Part shown: piece after piece, positions 8,892 through 16,915 of the stretch
How positions within the stretch are numbered: the first letter of the stretch is position 1
How the letters are laid out: each line of letters begins with the position of its first letter
From: Paraburkholderia nodosa
GTDB lineage: Bacteria; Pseudomonadota; Gammaproteobacteria; Burkholderiales; Burkholderiaceae
NCBI RefSeq assembly: GCF_001718195.1
Contig: NZ_MCNV01000039.1
Location: 1-61,221, forward strand
DNA: 61,221 bases
Direction of reading: 5' to 3'
Program-made: the position numbers and the translations under genes
Notes under the pieces: generated by a model
The model's database searches: none
What the model saw: only the letters and a program-made list of their open reading frames with translations
What the model was told of the DNA's origin: nothing

Positions 8892-9890
8892 ATGGTGAAT
8901 TTCGTTAGTCACAGTATTGCTCGCGGTGGCCACTCAGGCGAAGTTCCAGTTCCGGGGTTGAGAAAGAGGATAATTTTTCTTCTCTTCTCAGGATTCCGCC
9001 TCTCCGAGGTTGCGACGGTCCTTGAGGTATTCCATGCAGCCAATCGCAACTCCTTATCCCACGATGCGAGGAGCGTCCATCCGCTCTACGACGTTCATCT
9101 AACGTCCCTCGAGGGCGGGCGACTCGAGAGCTCATCGGCGGTGTCTGTCTGGACCGAAAGTCTCGAACAAACGGATGAGGGTGATCCAATTGATGCCCTG
9201 TTCATCGCCGGACCCGGAAACAGTGCGCTGTCCGGCAACGAGACGACGTTGGAACGCATCCGGATTGTCAGCAGCCAGGCCGCCAACCTGATCCCCATGT
9301 CAGACTCGAAGGTGCTGCTGACAATCGCCGGGGTTTCAGCTCAGTCGGGCCTGTGGGCCGCCGGCAGAAACGCCGACGACGGTATCGCGCGCAGGCCCGC
9401 TCACGCCTATATCGAGCCATTCAACGGGCCAGTCCAGCGTGCGCTACAACTCATCAGGCAAGACCTTGGGGCGACTATTCCGAGGGCGATTACCGATATC
9501 ACGGTGCCCGGTCGTCAAGAAATCGGATTGATGTCAGCAGCGCGTGAGCGCGCGTCAAACAGTGCGAGCGAACGCATACTCGAGTCTGCCCGATGGATCG
9601 AAGAAAACGGCGAAAGATCAGTCTCGATTGCAGAGGTCGCGCAAATCGCAGCGATGAGCGAGCGCAACTTTCTGCGCCGGTTCAAGATCGAAATCGGCAT
9701 AACCCCTTCCGAGTACCTCATGTACTCCAGATTGGAGCTCTGCTGCCAGCTGCTGGTCGAAACCGACTTGCCGGTTGAAAAGATTGCCCGCCGCTGCGGA
9801 TTGAGTGGTGGTGGCTCTCTCTCAAAGCTTTTCCGAAAGCACTTTTCACTGACGCCAACTGAATACCGAGAGAAAAAGAAACTGGCGTGA
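8892..9890 (+). CDS. GlxA-type AraC-family transcriptional regulator (paralog 3)
   Basis: 332 residues. The N-terminal DJ-1/PfpI-like domain begins IIFLLFSGFRLSEVATVLEVF, and the C-terminal AraC domain includes MSERNFLRRFKIEIGITPSEY and KIARRCGLSGGGSLSKLFRK. The elbow region reads IPMSDSKVLLTIAG and has no cysteine. It is the only full-length paralog on the plus strand and is convergent with paralog 4, whose stop lies 153 bases downstream. The ATG at 8892 has only a modest upstream G-rich stretch (TCGGGG), nine to ten bases away. Its long AT-rich upstream region distinguishes it from paralog 2. Confidence 0.85.
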   Translation: MVNFVSHSIARGGHSGEVPVPGLRKRIIFLLFSGFRLSEVATVLEVFHAANRNSLSHDARSVHPLYDVHLTSLEGGRLESSSAVSVWTESLEQTDEGDPIDALFIAGPGNSALSGNETTLERIRIVSSQAANLIPMSDSKVLLTIAGVSAQSGLWAAGRNADDGIARRPAHAYIEPFNGPVQRALQLIRQDLGATIPRAITDITVPGRQEIGLMSAARERASNSASERILESARWIEENGERSVSIAEVAQIAAMSERNFLRRFKIEIGITPSEYLMYSRLELCCQLLVETDLPVEKIARRCGLSGGGSLSKLFRKHFSLTPTEYREKKKLA

Positions 9891-9893
9891 CGC

Positions 9894-9937
9894 AGCGACT
9901 CGCTTTGCGGGCGGTGTTGGTATGCGTCGCTTTTTTT
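9894..9937 (+). terminator. Possible terminator after regulator paralog 3
   Basis: AGCGAC at 9894-9899 can pair with GTCGCT at 9926-9931, followed by a run of seven T. The loop is long (26 bases) and the stem short, so this is a weak candidate. Its place between two convergent genes supports the call. Confidence 0.35.
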
Positions 9938-10043
9938 GACGGTTCGCTGCAGCTTGTTGAATTTCCGGCTCGTCTCCGAGACCGATGCGCGCCGGGAGTC
10001 CGGTGAGGATTTTCGCACAGGAAAAGGTGCGGTCGATCGTCGT

Positions 10044-11042
10044 TCAACCTCCTGATCGCTTCCGGTCATGCTCCATATCCGAATGCTCCACACGGTACTC
10101 GGTTGGCGTGAGTTGAAGATGTTCGCGAAAGAGTTTCGATAGTCTGCCCCCGCCGTTTATCCCGCTGCGTCGCGCAATCTTTTCGACCGGAAGACGGGTC
10201 TGCGCAAGAAGCCGACATGCCATGTCGAGGCGGACTTTCAGTAGATACTCCGAAGGCTTCATTCCCACCTCCTGCTTAAACCGCCGCAGGAAATTACGAC
10301 TGCTCATAGCGGCGATTTGCGCTACCTCGTCCAGCGAGATATCCCGATTGCCATTCGCACAGATCCAATGTGCTGCATCCTGAATCGGTTGACTGAGTGT
10401 CGCTGCGATGCCGCGTCGGATGTCATCCGTCAAACCCGGGCTGAACGGTGGATCTATGGACTTCGCAATTTGCGTGGCAATAACATCGCCGTGTTCGCCT
10501 TTGATGACCGCGAGCGCAGCCGAAATCGCACCGTCGGCGGAAATCACCTGAGTCTGGCGATTCTTGCAGGGATGACTGTTCAGGCTTGCAAGCGCGATAT
10601 CGTGTGTCAATCTTCCCATCTGTGCGAGGGCAACGCTGCTCTCGCCAATCGCGACGAGCAGATCGCAGTTCTCCTGCACGCGATGCAACCACCTCGAAAA
10701 TTGATTGTCTCGCAGTAAGTCGCGGATTCCACTACCACCGGAAAGCATAATCGCGCGGAACGAGTCCGCGGCAACGAGGCTCTCAACGCTATCCGTCCAG
10801 ACACATACCGAAGACGAACTGGTTATCCTGCCGCCCGCCGAAGAGAGGAGTCGTACGTCGTACCGGACAGCGTGTGTCTCATGCCTCATCATGGCCGCGT
10901 TCAAGGCACGGAAAGCTTCGACAATGATAGCCATATCGGCCAGTGCAAATCGATCGCATAAGACAAGACCGATTTGCCTTTGCTCCCCACCTTGGTATTT
11001 GCCCGGCTGCAACGTCCCGGAATTCCCGATCAAAGGCCCCAT
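10044..11042 (-). CDS. GlxA-type AraC-family transcriptional regulator (paralog 4)
   Basis: About 332 residues: a DJ-1/PfpI-like N-terminal domain (IGLVLCDRFALADMAIIVEAF) and an AraC C-terminal domain (MSSRNFLRRFKQEVGMKPSEY ... KIARRSGINGGGRLSKLF). The elbow segment reads LVAIGESSVALAQMG, so the nucleophile cysteine is absent. ATG codons at 11048 and 11042 are both possible. The block GGGATGAAGATGGG around them is shared with paralog 1, and the second ATG has the better G-rich spacing. An AT-rich region of about 470 bases separates it from the divergent porin gene, which is therefore a plausible target. Confidence 0.85.
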   Translation of the reverse strand: MGPLIGNSGTLQPGKYQGGEQRQIGLVLCDRFALADMAIIVEAFRALNAAMMRHETHAVRYDVRLLSSAGGRITSSSSVCVWTDSVESLVAADSFRAIMLSGGSGIRDLLRDNQFSRWLHRVQENCDLLVAIGESSVALAQMGRLTHDIALASLNSHPCKNRQTQVISADGAISAALAVIKGEHGDVIATQIAKSIDPPFSPGLTDDIRRGIAATLSQPIQDAAHWICANGNRDISLDEVAQIAAMSSRNFLRRFKQEVGMKPSEYLLKVRLDMACRLLAQTRLPVEKIARRSGINGGGRLSKLFREHLQLTPTEYRVEHSDMEHDRKRSGG

Positions 11043-11519
11043 CTTCATCCCATTTTATTGAAAATCTTTATGACCGATCCGACCTTCGGCCTCACGACCG
11101 GATCATCCTACTTAGCGAAAATTATCGAAACCCGACTGTGGCGAGATCAGTCGAAGTTTTGTCTGTTTTCGACAATTCAATCGCTATCGTCCCGTGGTCT
11201 AACATACCGACCGATAGCTTCGACTATAACTGCGCGAGTCGAACGTGCAAGTGGATGGAGCGATGCGGTCGTCGAGCGATATCCGACGTTTCAATCAGGA
11301 AAATGGCGGAATTGAAGAACGTTTTGGCGATGTGGGAGAAGTATTGCCGATGATATAGTCGCCCAGCATACGGAGACTATAAACTGGCCGGCTGTCCGAC
11401 CTTTTCCTCTCCATAGACTGGATCGAGCCGGGAACGTATCGGAAGAGCCCTTCTGCCAAACCCAGAGTCATTCCAGGTGGACTGATTTCTATAGAGTCGT
11501 ACATTCATAGGGTTGCAAG
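11043..11519. promoter_or_regulatory. Divergent spacer between regulator 4 and the porin
   Basis: About 477 bases with no credible gene. It lies between a minus-strand regulator and a plus-strand porin, so it carries both promoters. Several short AT-rich tracts are present, but no operator repeat could be assigned by eye. Confidence 0.4.
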
Positions 11520-12686
11520 ATGAAATACAAGATCGCTGCCGTAGCAGTTCTATCTGCTAATTTGACGACGGCAGCCCAGGCGCAAAGCAGCGTCACCCTG
11601 TATGGCCTGATCGACGCCGGCTTCACATATGTACGGGGCGGCGCCAATACGTGGCAGGTGAAGAGTGGAACGGTCAATGGCAGTCGCTGGGGGTTGCGTG
11701 GTTCGGAGGATCTTGGCGGTGGCCTGAAAGCAATCTTCACTCTGGAGAACGGCTTTAGTATCGCGAATGGTACTGCCGGGCAATCCGGGCGCATGTTCGG
11801 AAGACAAGCGTTTGTCGGTCTCGCGAGTGATCAGTATGGGGCAGTGACGATTGGCCGGCAGTACGATAGCGTGGTTGACTACCTCGCGCCTCTCTCAATC
11901 ACAGGTAGCCAATACGGCGGCACGATCGCCGCGCATCCATTCGATAACGACAATCTGAACAACTCAGTCAGATTCAATAATACGGTCAAATACATCAGCC
12001 TCAACTACGCAGGATTCAAATTTGGCGCTACCTATTCATTCTCGAACAGCACGCAGTTCGCGAACAATCGGGCCTATAGCTTTGGCGCGTCCTACGCGTG
12101 GAGTGGCCTTACCGTCGCCGCCGGCTACCTCCAGTTAAACAACGATATTACCTCGACCGTGTTCGGGAATAGCGGGCCGAGTTCCAGCGCAAGCGGCGCA
12201 CAGACCGGTGAGTGGACCTTCCTTGCTGGTCGGCAACGTACCTTCGGTGGTGGGTTGAGCTACGCATTTGGTCCGGTTGTCGCCGGCGTGGTCTACACGC
12301 AAACCAACCTGTCAGATGCGCTCGGCGGCGGAATCTCCTCGGGCCAATCCGGTGCGTCCGGCGGCATAGCTTTCCGGGCTAATAGTGCGCGCTTCCAGAA
12401 TTTTGAAGGTAACGTGCGTTACGCGTTGTCGCCCGCTATTAGCTTCGCCGGGGCGTACACCTATACGCGTACTGACCTTGGCGGTGGCGTGAATCCGATC
12501 TACAACACCGTATCGGCGCAGGCAGACTATGCGCTGTCCAAACGCACCGATGTTTATCTGCAAGGAAACCTCCAGCACGTCAGCCGGAATTCCGGCCACG
12601 TGTCGGCTTATCTGAACGGACTGAGCGCGGACTCGAACACACAGAAGCAAGGCGCGGTCACGATCGGCATGCGCCATCGGTTCTAG
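11520..12686 (+). CDS. Gram-negative trimeric porin (Burkholderia OmpC-like, Porin_4)
   Basis: 388 residues. The signal peptide MKYKIAAVAVLSANLTTAAQA is followed by SSVTLYGLIDAGFTYV, the hallmark first beta-strand of Burkholderiaceae porins. Other family marks are SRWGLRGSEDLGGGLKAIFTLE, GRQAFVGL, VTIGRQYDS and the terminal strand VTIGMRHRF with its C-terminal phenylalanine, needed for outer-membrane insertion. It should form a 16-strand general diffusion pore. The ribosome binding site is modest (AGGG about eight bases upstream). A strong terminator follows at 12711-12735, so it is transcribed alone. It separates the regulator array from the shortened AraC gene. Confidence 0.93.
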   Translation: MKYKIAAVAVLSANLTTAAQAQSSVTLYGLIDAGFTYVRGGANTWQVKSGTVNGSRWGLRGSEDLGGGLKAIFTLENGFSIANGTAGQSGRMFGRQAFVGLASDQYGAVTIGRQYDSVVDYLAPLSITGSQYGGTIAAHPFDNDNLNNSVRFNNTVKYISLNYAGFKFGATYSFSNSTQFANNRAYSFGASYAWSGLTVAAGYLQLNNDITSTVFGNSGPSSSASGAQTGEWTFLAGRQRTFGGGLSYAFGPVVAGVVYTQTNLSDALGGGISSGQSGASGGIAFRANSARFQNFEGNVRYALSPAISFAGAYTYTRTDLGGGVNPIYNTVSAQADYALSKRTDVYLQGNLQHVSRNSGHVSAYLNGLSADSNTQKQGAVTIGMRHRF

Positions 12687-12710
12687 ACCTCGCAGTTTCT
12701 TCGAAAGATC

Positions 12711-12735
12711 AAGGCGCCTCCTGGCGCCTTTTTTA
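12711..12735 (+). terminator. Rho-independent terminator of the porin gene
   Basis: A perfect eight-base stem, AAGGCGCC and GGCGCCTT, closes a four-base loop and runs into a T tract. It lies 25 bases after the porin stop codon. Confidence 0.9.
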
Positions 12736-13277
12736 TGTCACTCTGCTTCTCACCTGTCCGTCGTCGTTCTTTTGGCCTAAGTGATTTGCTACCGGAAATG
12801 AGAAATCGCGTCTTTGGATGAAAAGATAACGTAGTATCACGAACCAAATTTCGACGAATAGAATATATGCTGATATCGCAGATCAAGATTTACAGATGCG
12901 CATCAGACGGCCAATTCATTGGCGGGTTCAGACAGGGTTATTGCGCCATTCGAGAAAGAAGTTATGATGCGACGCAACGACGATGATTCACTTAGAGATA
13001 TTTTTGAACCGAAAGATGAGCTGTCGGATCGATCAAGACTGACGATCGCGAAGTGCGCACTTGCCGGTCTCTGTGTTCAAGGAATTTCTCACCTCGTCTC
13101 GAAGGTGTGCCGATTTATTCTGATCGGACCAGCACGTTCGAGCCGTGTGGCGGCGCGCGTTGTCGATAGCCCGCTTCAATTTGCATTTGATAGTGCGGAT
13201 AAGTGCAAAGCACCCAGGAAAGGCTTAACCGGTGGCTGGAAGCGCTCCGATGCGTCAGTGATCGACAGGGGATCCAT
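12736..13277. other. AT-rich spacer upstream of the shortened AraC gene
   Basis: A frame from ATG at 12964 to TGA at 13279-13281 (about 105 codons) overlaps the start of the next gene as ATGA. It has no recognisable family, no clear ribosome binding site and no resemblance to the DJ-1 domain that the neighbouring AraC protein lacks. The overlap may be chance. Otherwise the region is AT-rich and non-coding. Confidence 0.3.
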
Positions 13278-13835
13278 ATGAGTACGCGGGTGAGCAGCGT
13301 GGCGGCTATCAAAGACTCCGCACTGATGTCTGTATCTAGTGGCGATGGAAGCAATGCAATGCAAACGATCACAAACGGGATCGTTTTGAATTATCGAAAT
13401 CGTCCAGGGAGAAAGGTACAGCGGGAGGCACGAATTGAAGGACTGATGCGGGTATCCGCGAGAAATCTCCAATTGGCCTGTGGAAATCGAGTGTCAACAG
13501 CAGAGGCGGCACAGCGCGCGGCCATGAGGGAGCGGACCTTCCTGAGGCGTTTCAAGCAGAAGATAGGGGTGTCTCCACGGGAATTCTTGCGACGTGCTCG
13601 TCTTGAGAGGGCGTGCTCGCTGCTCGCACAAACGGACCTGTCAATAGAGAAAATTGCGCGTCAGACGGGATTTGTCGGGGGAAATTGCATGGCGAACCTG
13701 TTTCGCCGTCACCTTGGGACCACTCCGACTGAATATCGCGCTGGGGTGCGCAGCACAACAGGCGGCTTGTTCAACTGCCCAACGCAAGCAGGTGCGGTAG
13801 AAACGACCCACGTACAACTGAAGTCTGAAGTGTGA
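13278..13835 (+). CDS. AraC-family DNA-binding protein lacking the sensor domain (paralog 5)
   Basis: 185 residues. Only the C-terminal AraC double helix-turn-helix of the local GlxA family is present: MRERTFLRRFKQKIGVSPREF, then TDLSIEKIARQTGFVGGN and HLGTTPTEYR. The DJ-1/PfpI-like sensor domain of the other four paralogs is absent, replaced by a non-homologous N-terminal stretch of about 60 residues. ATG at 13278 is chosen because AGGGG precedes it by five bases; an in-frame upstream start at 13203 is possible. Its conserved recognition segment suggests it binds similar operators, so it could compete with the full-length proteins. It lies directly upstream of the polysaccharide operon. Confidence 0.7.
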   Translation: MSTRVSSVAAIKDSALMSVSSGDGSNAMQTITNGIVLNYRNRPGRKVQREARIEGLMRVSARNLQLACGNRVSTAEAAQRAAMRERTFLRRFKQKIGVSPREFLRRARLERACSLLAQTDLSIEKIARQTGFVGGNCMANLFRRHLGTTPTEYRAGVRSTTGGLFNCPTQAGAVETTHVQLKSEV

Positions 13836-13960
13836 CCAGGTGGGGTGCCACACCTGACGCAGCAATCATGTGATGTACCTCCTTCCATGACGTGTATGAA
13901 TTGATCTGGTGATCTACGGATCGCTAGCGCTCGCTTGCGTTCGATTAGGATACCGAAATT

Positions 13961-15028
13961 ATGAACTCGATATTCAGAAGAGCCGTAGATGTCGGATTGA
14001 TCGTTCTCGGATCAGTTGTCCCGCTTTTCTGCGGTACGCTGGAAGGACCTGAACACCACGTATTTGATGGCTCGCTTGTTGCGTTCGCCGCGGCGCTGGC
14101 GCTATCCGTATTTCCAGCTTGCGGCATCTACGACTCTGGCTCGAGATATTCGCCGCTCAACCTGTTCAGCCGAACGGTTCTCGCGTGGATCGTTGTTCAG
14201 GGAGCGACAACTTTGTTGCTGTATGTCTTGCACAAGGCGCAAATCCTGTCGAGTCTGTGGTTTGCATACTGGACGGTTACGAGCGGCATCGGGCTTCTCA
14301 TTTTCCAAGCGCTTACGCTCGCGATCTATGGAAAGATCGAGCGCGTCGCACGCTGCCGACCCGCTGTGGCAGATGGTAGGGATCCTGCTCATAAGAGACA
14401 GGGCACGGTTGGGGCGGTCGTAAACCGGATGATAAAGCGTGGTGTGGACATCCTTGGTGCCGCGGCACTGCTGATTCTGCTTTCCCCCGCGCTGCTCGGA
14501 CTCGCGTGGTTGGTCAGGCGTGACGGGGGAAGTGCAATATTCGGTCATGTGCGGGTTGGCAGAAACGGACGCCGCTTTAAGTGCCTGAAGTTCCGCTCGA
14601 TGATTCCGAACGCGGACGTGGTCCTTAAAGAACTTCTCGCGCGGGACGCCGATGCCCGTGCCGAATGGGACAGAGAATTCAAGCTCAAAAATGACATTCG
14701 AATCACGTCAATCGGCCACTTTCTTCGCAAGACCAGTCTCGACGAGTTGCCACAGCTGGTGAATGTCCTGAAGGGCGAGATGAGCCTGGTGGGTCCGCGA
14801 CCAATCGTCGAAGCCGAACTCACCCGCTATGGGACCGATGTCGGGTACTACCTGATGTCCAGCCCCGGAATGACCGGACTTTGGCAGGTCAGCGGGCGCA
14901 ATGACACCGATTATGCGACGCGCGTGGCACTAGACGTTGCCTACGTCAAGAACTGGTCGATATGGCGCGATGTATCGATTCTCGCCAGAACATTCAGCGT
15001 CGTACTGCGTGGTTCGGGCGCGTACTGA
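13961..15028 (+). CDS. Undecaprenyl-phosphate sugar-1-phosphate transferase (WbaP/BceB-like), shortened
   Basis: The initiating enzyme of repeat-unit assembly: it moves a hexose-1-phosphate from a UDP-sugar to undecaprenyl phosphate at the inner membrane. The C-terminal bacterial sugar transferase domain is complete: KRGVDILGAAALLILLSPAL (membrane hairpin), FKCLKFRSM, the catalytic Asp-Glu in TSLDELPQL, EMSLVGPRP and SPGMTGLWQVSGR. The N-terminus has four transmembrane helices. Relatives of this type are usually about 460 residues with a Rossmann-like domain between these parts. Here the protein is 355 residues, and only about 30 residues separate the last N-terminal helix from the catalytic domain, so that domain is missing. 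It is the first gene of the polysaccharide operon. Confidence 0.88.
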   Translation: MNSIFRRAVDVGLIVLGSVVPLFCGTLEGPEHHVFDGSLVAFAAALALSVFPACGIYDSGSRYSPLNLFSRTVLAWIVVQGATTLLLYVLHKAQILSSLWFAYWTVTSGIGLLIFQALTLAIYGKIERVARCRPAVADGRDPAHKRQGTVGAVVNRMIKRGVDILGAAALLILLSPALLGLAWLVRRDGGSAIFGHVRVGRNGRRFKCLKFRSMIPNADVVLKELLARDADARAEWDREFKLKNDIRITSIGHFLRKTSLDELPQLVNVLKGEMSLVGPRPIVEAELTRYGTDVGYYLMSSPGMTGLWQVSGRNDTDYATRVALDVAYVKNWSIWRDVSILARTFSVVLRGSGAY

Positions 15029-15256
15029 TGTCAACAGCTGACCACCGTTGGTCCGATCCTGGTTCCGTGCCAACCGGCGGAAGCTAGCGGGAGTGGTGCG
15101 TTTCTTCGCTCAGAGGCGTCGCGCTTTTGTCGGGGGGGCGGGCAGGTGCATTACAAGTCTGATCTCTGGTCCGCTCGCCGTATTCGCATTTTCGGATCGC
15201 GAGCATGCCAGAACTTCAACACAACAGATACGAGTGGACGAGTGTACGAAAGACGA

Positions 15257-16441
15257 ATGCGAAGTGTGTGGCAAGGGGCGTGCTATTCCCTTGATAAGCT
15301 CCGCCGGGGGCGGAGCGGGTTGACACTAATGGTTTTGTCGGTGGCGGCCGCGTTGTCCGCGTGCTCACTTTCGCCGGGTATGCGCATGGAGCAGCCGGCG
15401 ACGCTTTCAGCTGCCAGTCAGATCGGACCTGACGGAAAGAATGGGCAGACGGCGGCCCTGGGTGTGCCCGTTACGAATATCGACATTGCGTTGATCCAGA
15501 AGTTGAGGGACGCGCAGGCGGCTTCCCCGAACGGCACCTCGGCCATCTCGGTTGTCCCGCGCCCGTACACAATCGGTCGAGGCGATGTACTACAGATAAC
15601 GGTTTGGGATCACCCTGAACTCGCGGTCGCGGCCGGCGCGCAACCGCAGGCGACAACGCGCGCCGCCGACGCGCCGCCGGGCTTCGTCGTTGACCAGGAC
15701 GGGACGTTGCAGTTCCCTTATGCGGGCAGAGTACGCGTTGCCGGTTTACAGCCGGAGCAGATACAGGTGCTGTTGACGCAGCGGCTCAGCAAGAGCTTCC
15801 AGGACCCACAGGTCAGTGTGCGGGTCGCGTCCTACCGTGCGAAGCAAGTCTATATCGAAGGCGAAGTACATACGCCCGGCTCACAGCCGCTGAACGATAT
15901 TCCCATGACGTTCTACGACGCTGTCAGCCGTGCAGGCGGGTTCGAGTCAACCGCTGATCAGAGTCGCGTCGTCCTGGTGCGCAACGGCGTATCGGAGCGC
16001 ATAAACCTGACGGAAATGGCGGTTCGGGGGCAGAACCCATCACGCATCCTTCTTCAGGACGGGGACCTGCTCCGTGTGCTACCGCGCGAAGACAGCGGCG
16101 TATATGTCATGGGGGAGGTGAACAAGCCTGTTACGGCTTTGCCTATGCGCGACGGGCGGTTGACGCTCAGCGAGGCAATCCTTCAGGCCGGCAGTATCAA
16201 TTCAAACACTGCGGATGCGGCACAGGTTTATGTGATTCGTGGTGGAGTAAAAAAGCAACCGGAAATTTTCCATCTGGACGCCGCGTCTCCGGTCGCCATG
16301 ATTCTCGCAAACCAGTTTGAGCTGCATCCGAAGGACGTTGTGTATGTCGATGGCAATGGCCTGGTGCGCTTTAGCCGCGTGTTGAGCCTCCTGTTGCCAG
16401 CCATTAACGCTGGTCTGACCGCCGCGATCGTCACGAAATAA
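15257..16441 (+). CDS. wza: Outer-membrane polysaccharide export lipoprotein (Wza family)
   Basis: About 394 residues from ATG at 15257. A lipoprotein signal ends in the lipobox LSAC (residues 33-36). The polysaccharide export domain follows (YTIGRGDVLQITVWDHPEL; VDQDGTLQFPYAGRVRVAG), then two SLBB-type segments (VYIEGEVHTPGSQPL; VYVMGEVNKPVTALPM). Wza multimers form the outer-membrane channel for group 1/4-type capsules and exopolysaccharides. Longer in-frame starts to 15146 give non-protein-like sequence. The stop TAA shares a base with the ATG of the phosphatase gene (TAATG), so the two are translationally coupled. Confidence 0.92.
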   Translation: MRSVWQGACYSLDKLRRGRSGLTLMVLSVAAALSACSLSPGMRMEQPATLSAASQIGPDGKNGQTAALGVPVTNIDIALIQKLRDAQAASPNGTSAISVVPRPYTIGRGDVLQITVWDHPELAVAAGAQPQATTRAADAPPGFVVDQDGTLQFPYAGRVRVAGLQPEQIQVLLTQRLSKSFQDPQVSVRVASYRAKQVYIEGEVHTPGSQPLNDIPMTFYDAVSRAGGFESTADQSRVVLVRNGVSERINLTEMAVRGQNPSRILLQDGDLLRVLPREDSGVYVMGEVNKPVTALPMRDGRLTLSEAILQAGSINSNTADAAQVYVIRGGVKKQPEIFHLDAASPVAMILANQFELHPKDVVYVDGNGLVRFSRVLSLLLPAINAGLTAAIVTK

Positions 16442-16872
16442 TGAACTCAATCCTGGTTGTTTGTGAAGGGAATCTCTGTCGTAGCCCGATGGCTGCCGCA
16501 ATGCTTGGTTCGCTTCTCAAGGAGCAACAGGTAGCCTCAGCAGGGCTGAACGCACTCGTCGGGATGCCCGCTGCGCAATACGCGTGTGATGTGATGCGCG
16601 AACGTGGCCACGATATCACCGGTCATCGTGCGACACAGATTGCGCGCTCCCTGTGTTCCTCGGCCGACGTAATTCTTGCAATGGATGGAGCGCAAAAACG
16701 TCAGATCGAAAGCCAGTTCTCCTTTACACGGGGCAGGGTGTTTCGCCTCGGTGAGTTTTTGGACATTGATGTCGAAGATCCATACCGCCGACCGAAATCG
16801 GAATTCGAGCGTTGCGCCGAACTGATTTCAGTCTGCCTTACTGAGTGGACGGCTCGCTTTAGTGCGCTGTGA
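16441..16872 (+). CDS. wzb: Low-molecular-weight protein-tyrosine phosphatase (Wzb family)
   Basis: 143 residues, the usual family size. The P-loop CEGNLCRS holds the nucleophile Cys8 and Arg14, and the general-acid loop DPYRRP is near the C-terminus. Wzb dephosphorylates the tyrosine-rich tail of the Wzc kinase, and this cycling is needed for polymer assembly and length control. It starts one base inside the wza stop codon and is followed by wzc after 43 bases, the standard wza-wzb-wzc order. Confidence 0.93.
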   Translation: MNSILVVCEGNLCRSPMAAAMLGSLLKEQQVASAGLNALVGMPAAQYACDVMRERGHDITGHRATQIARSLCSSADVILAMDGAQKRQIESQFSFTRGRVFRLGEFLDIDVEDPYRRPKSEFERCAELISVCLTEWTARFSAL

Positions 16873-16915
16873 TCCGAGATATCCGGGGGGCAACCCCGTC
16901 GTACGTTAAAAAGAC

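Noticed and set aside
12964..13281. A gene coupled to the shortened AraC gene by ATGA overlap
   Set aside because: The frame has no good ribosome binding site and no recognisable sequence, and it is not the missing sensor domain; the overlap may be chance.
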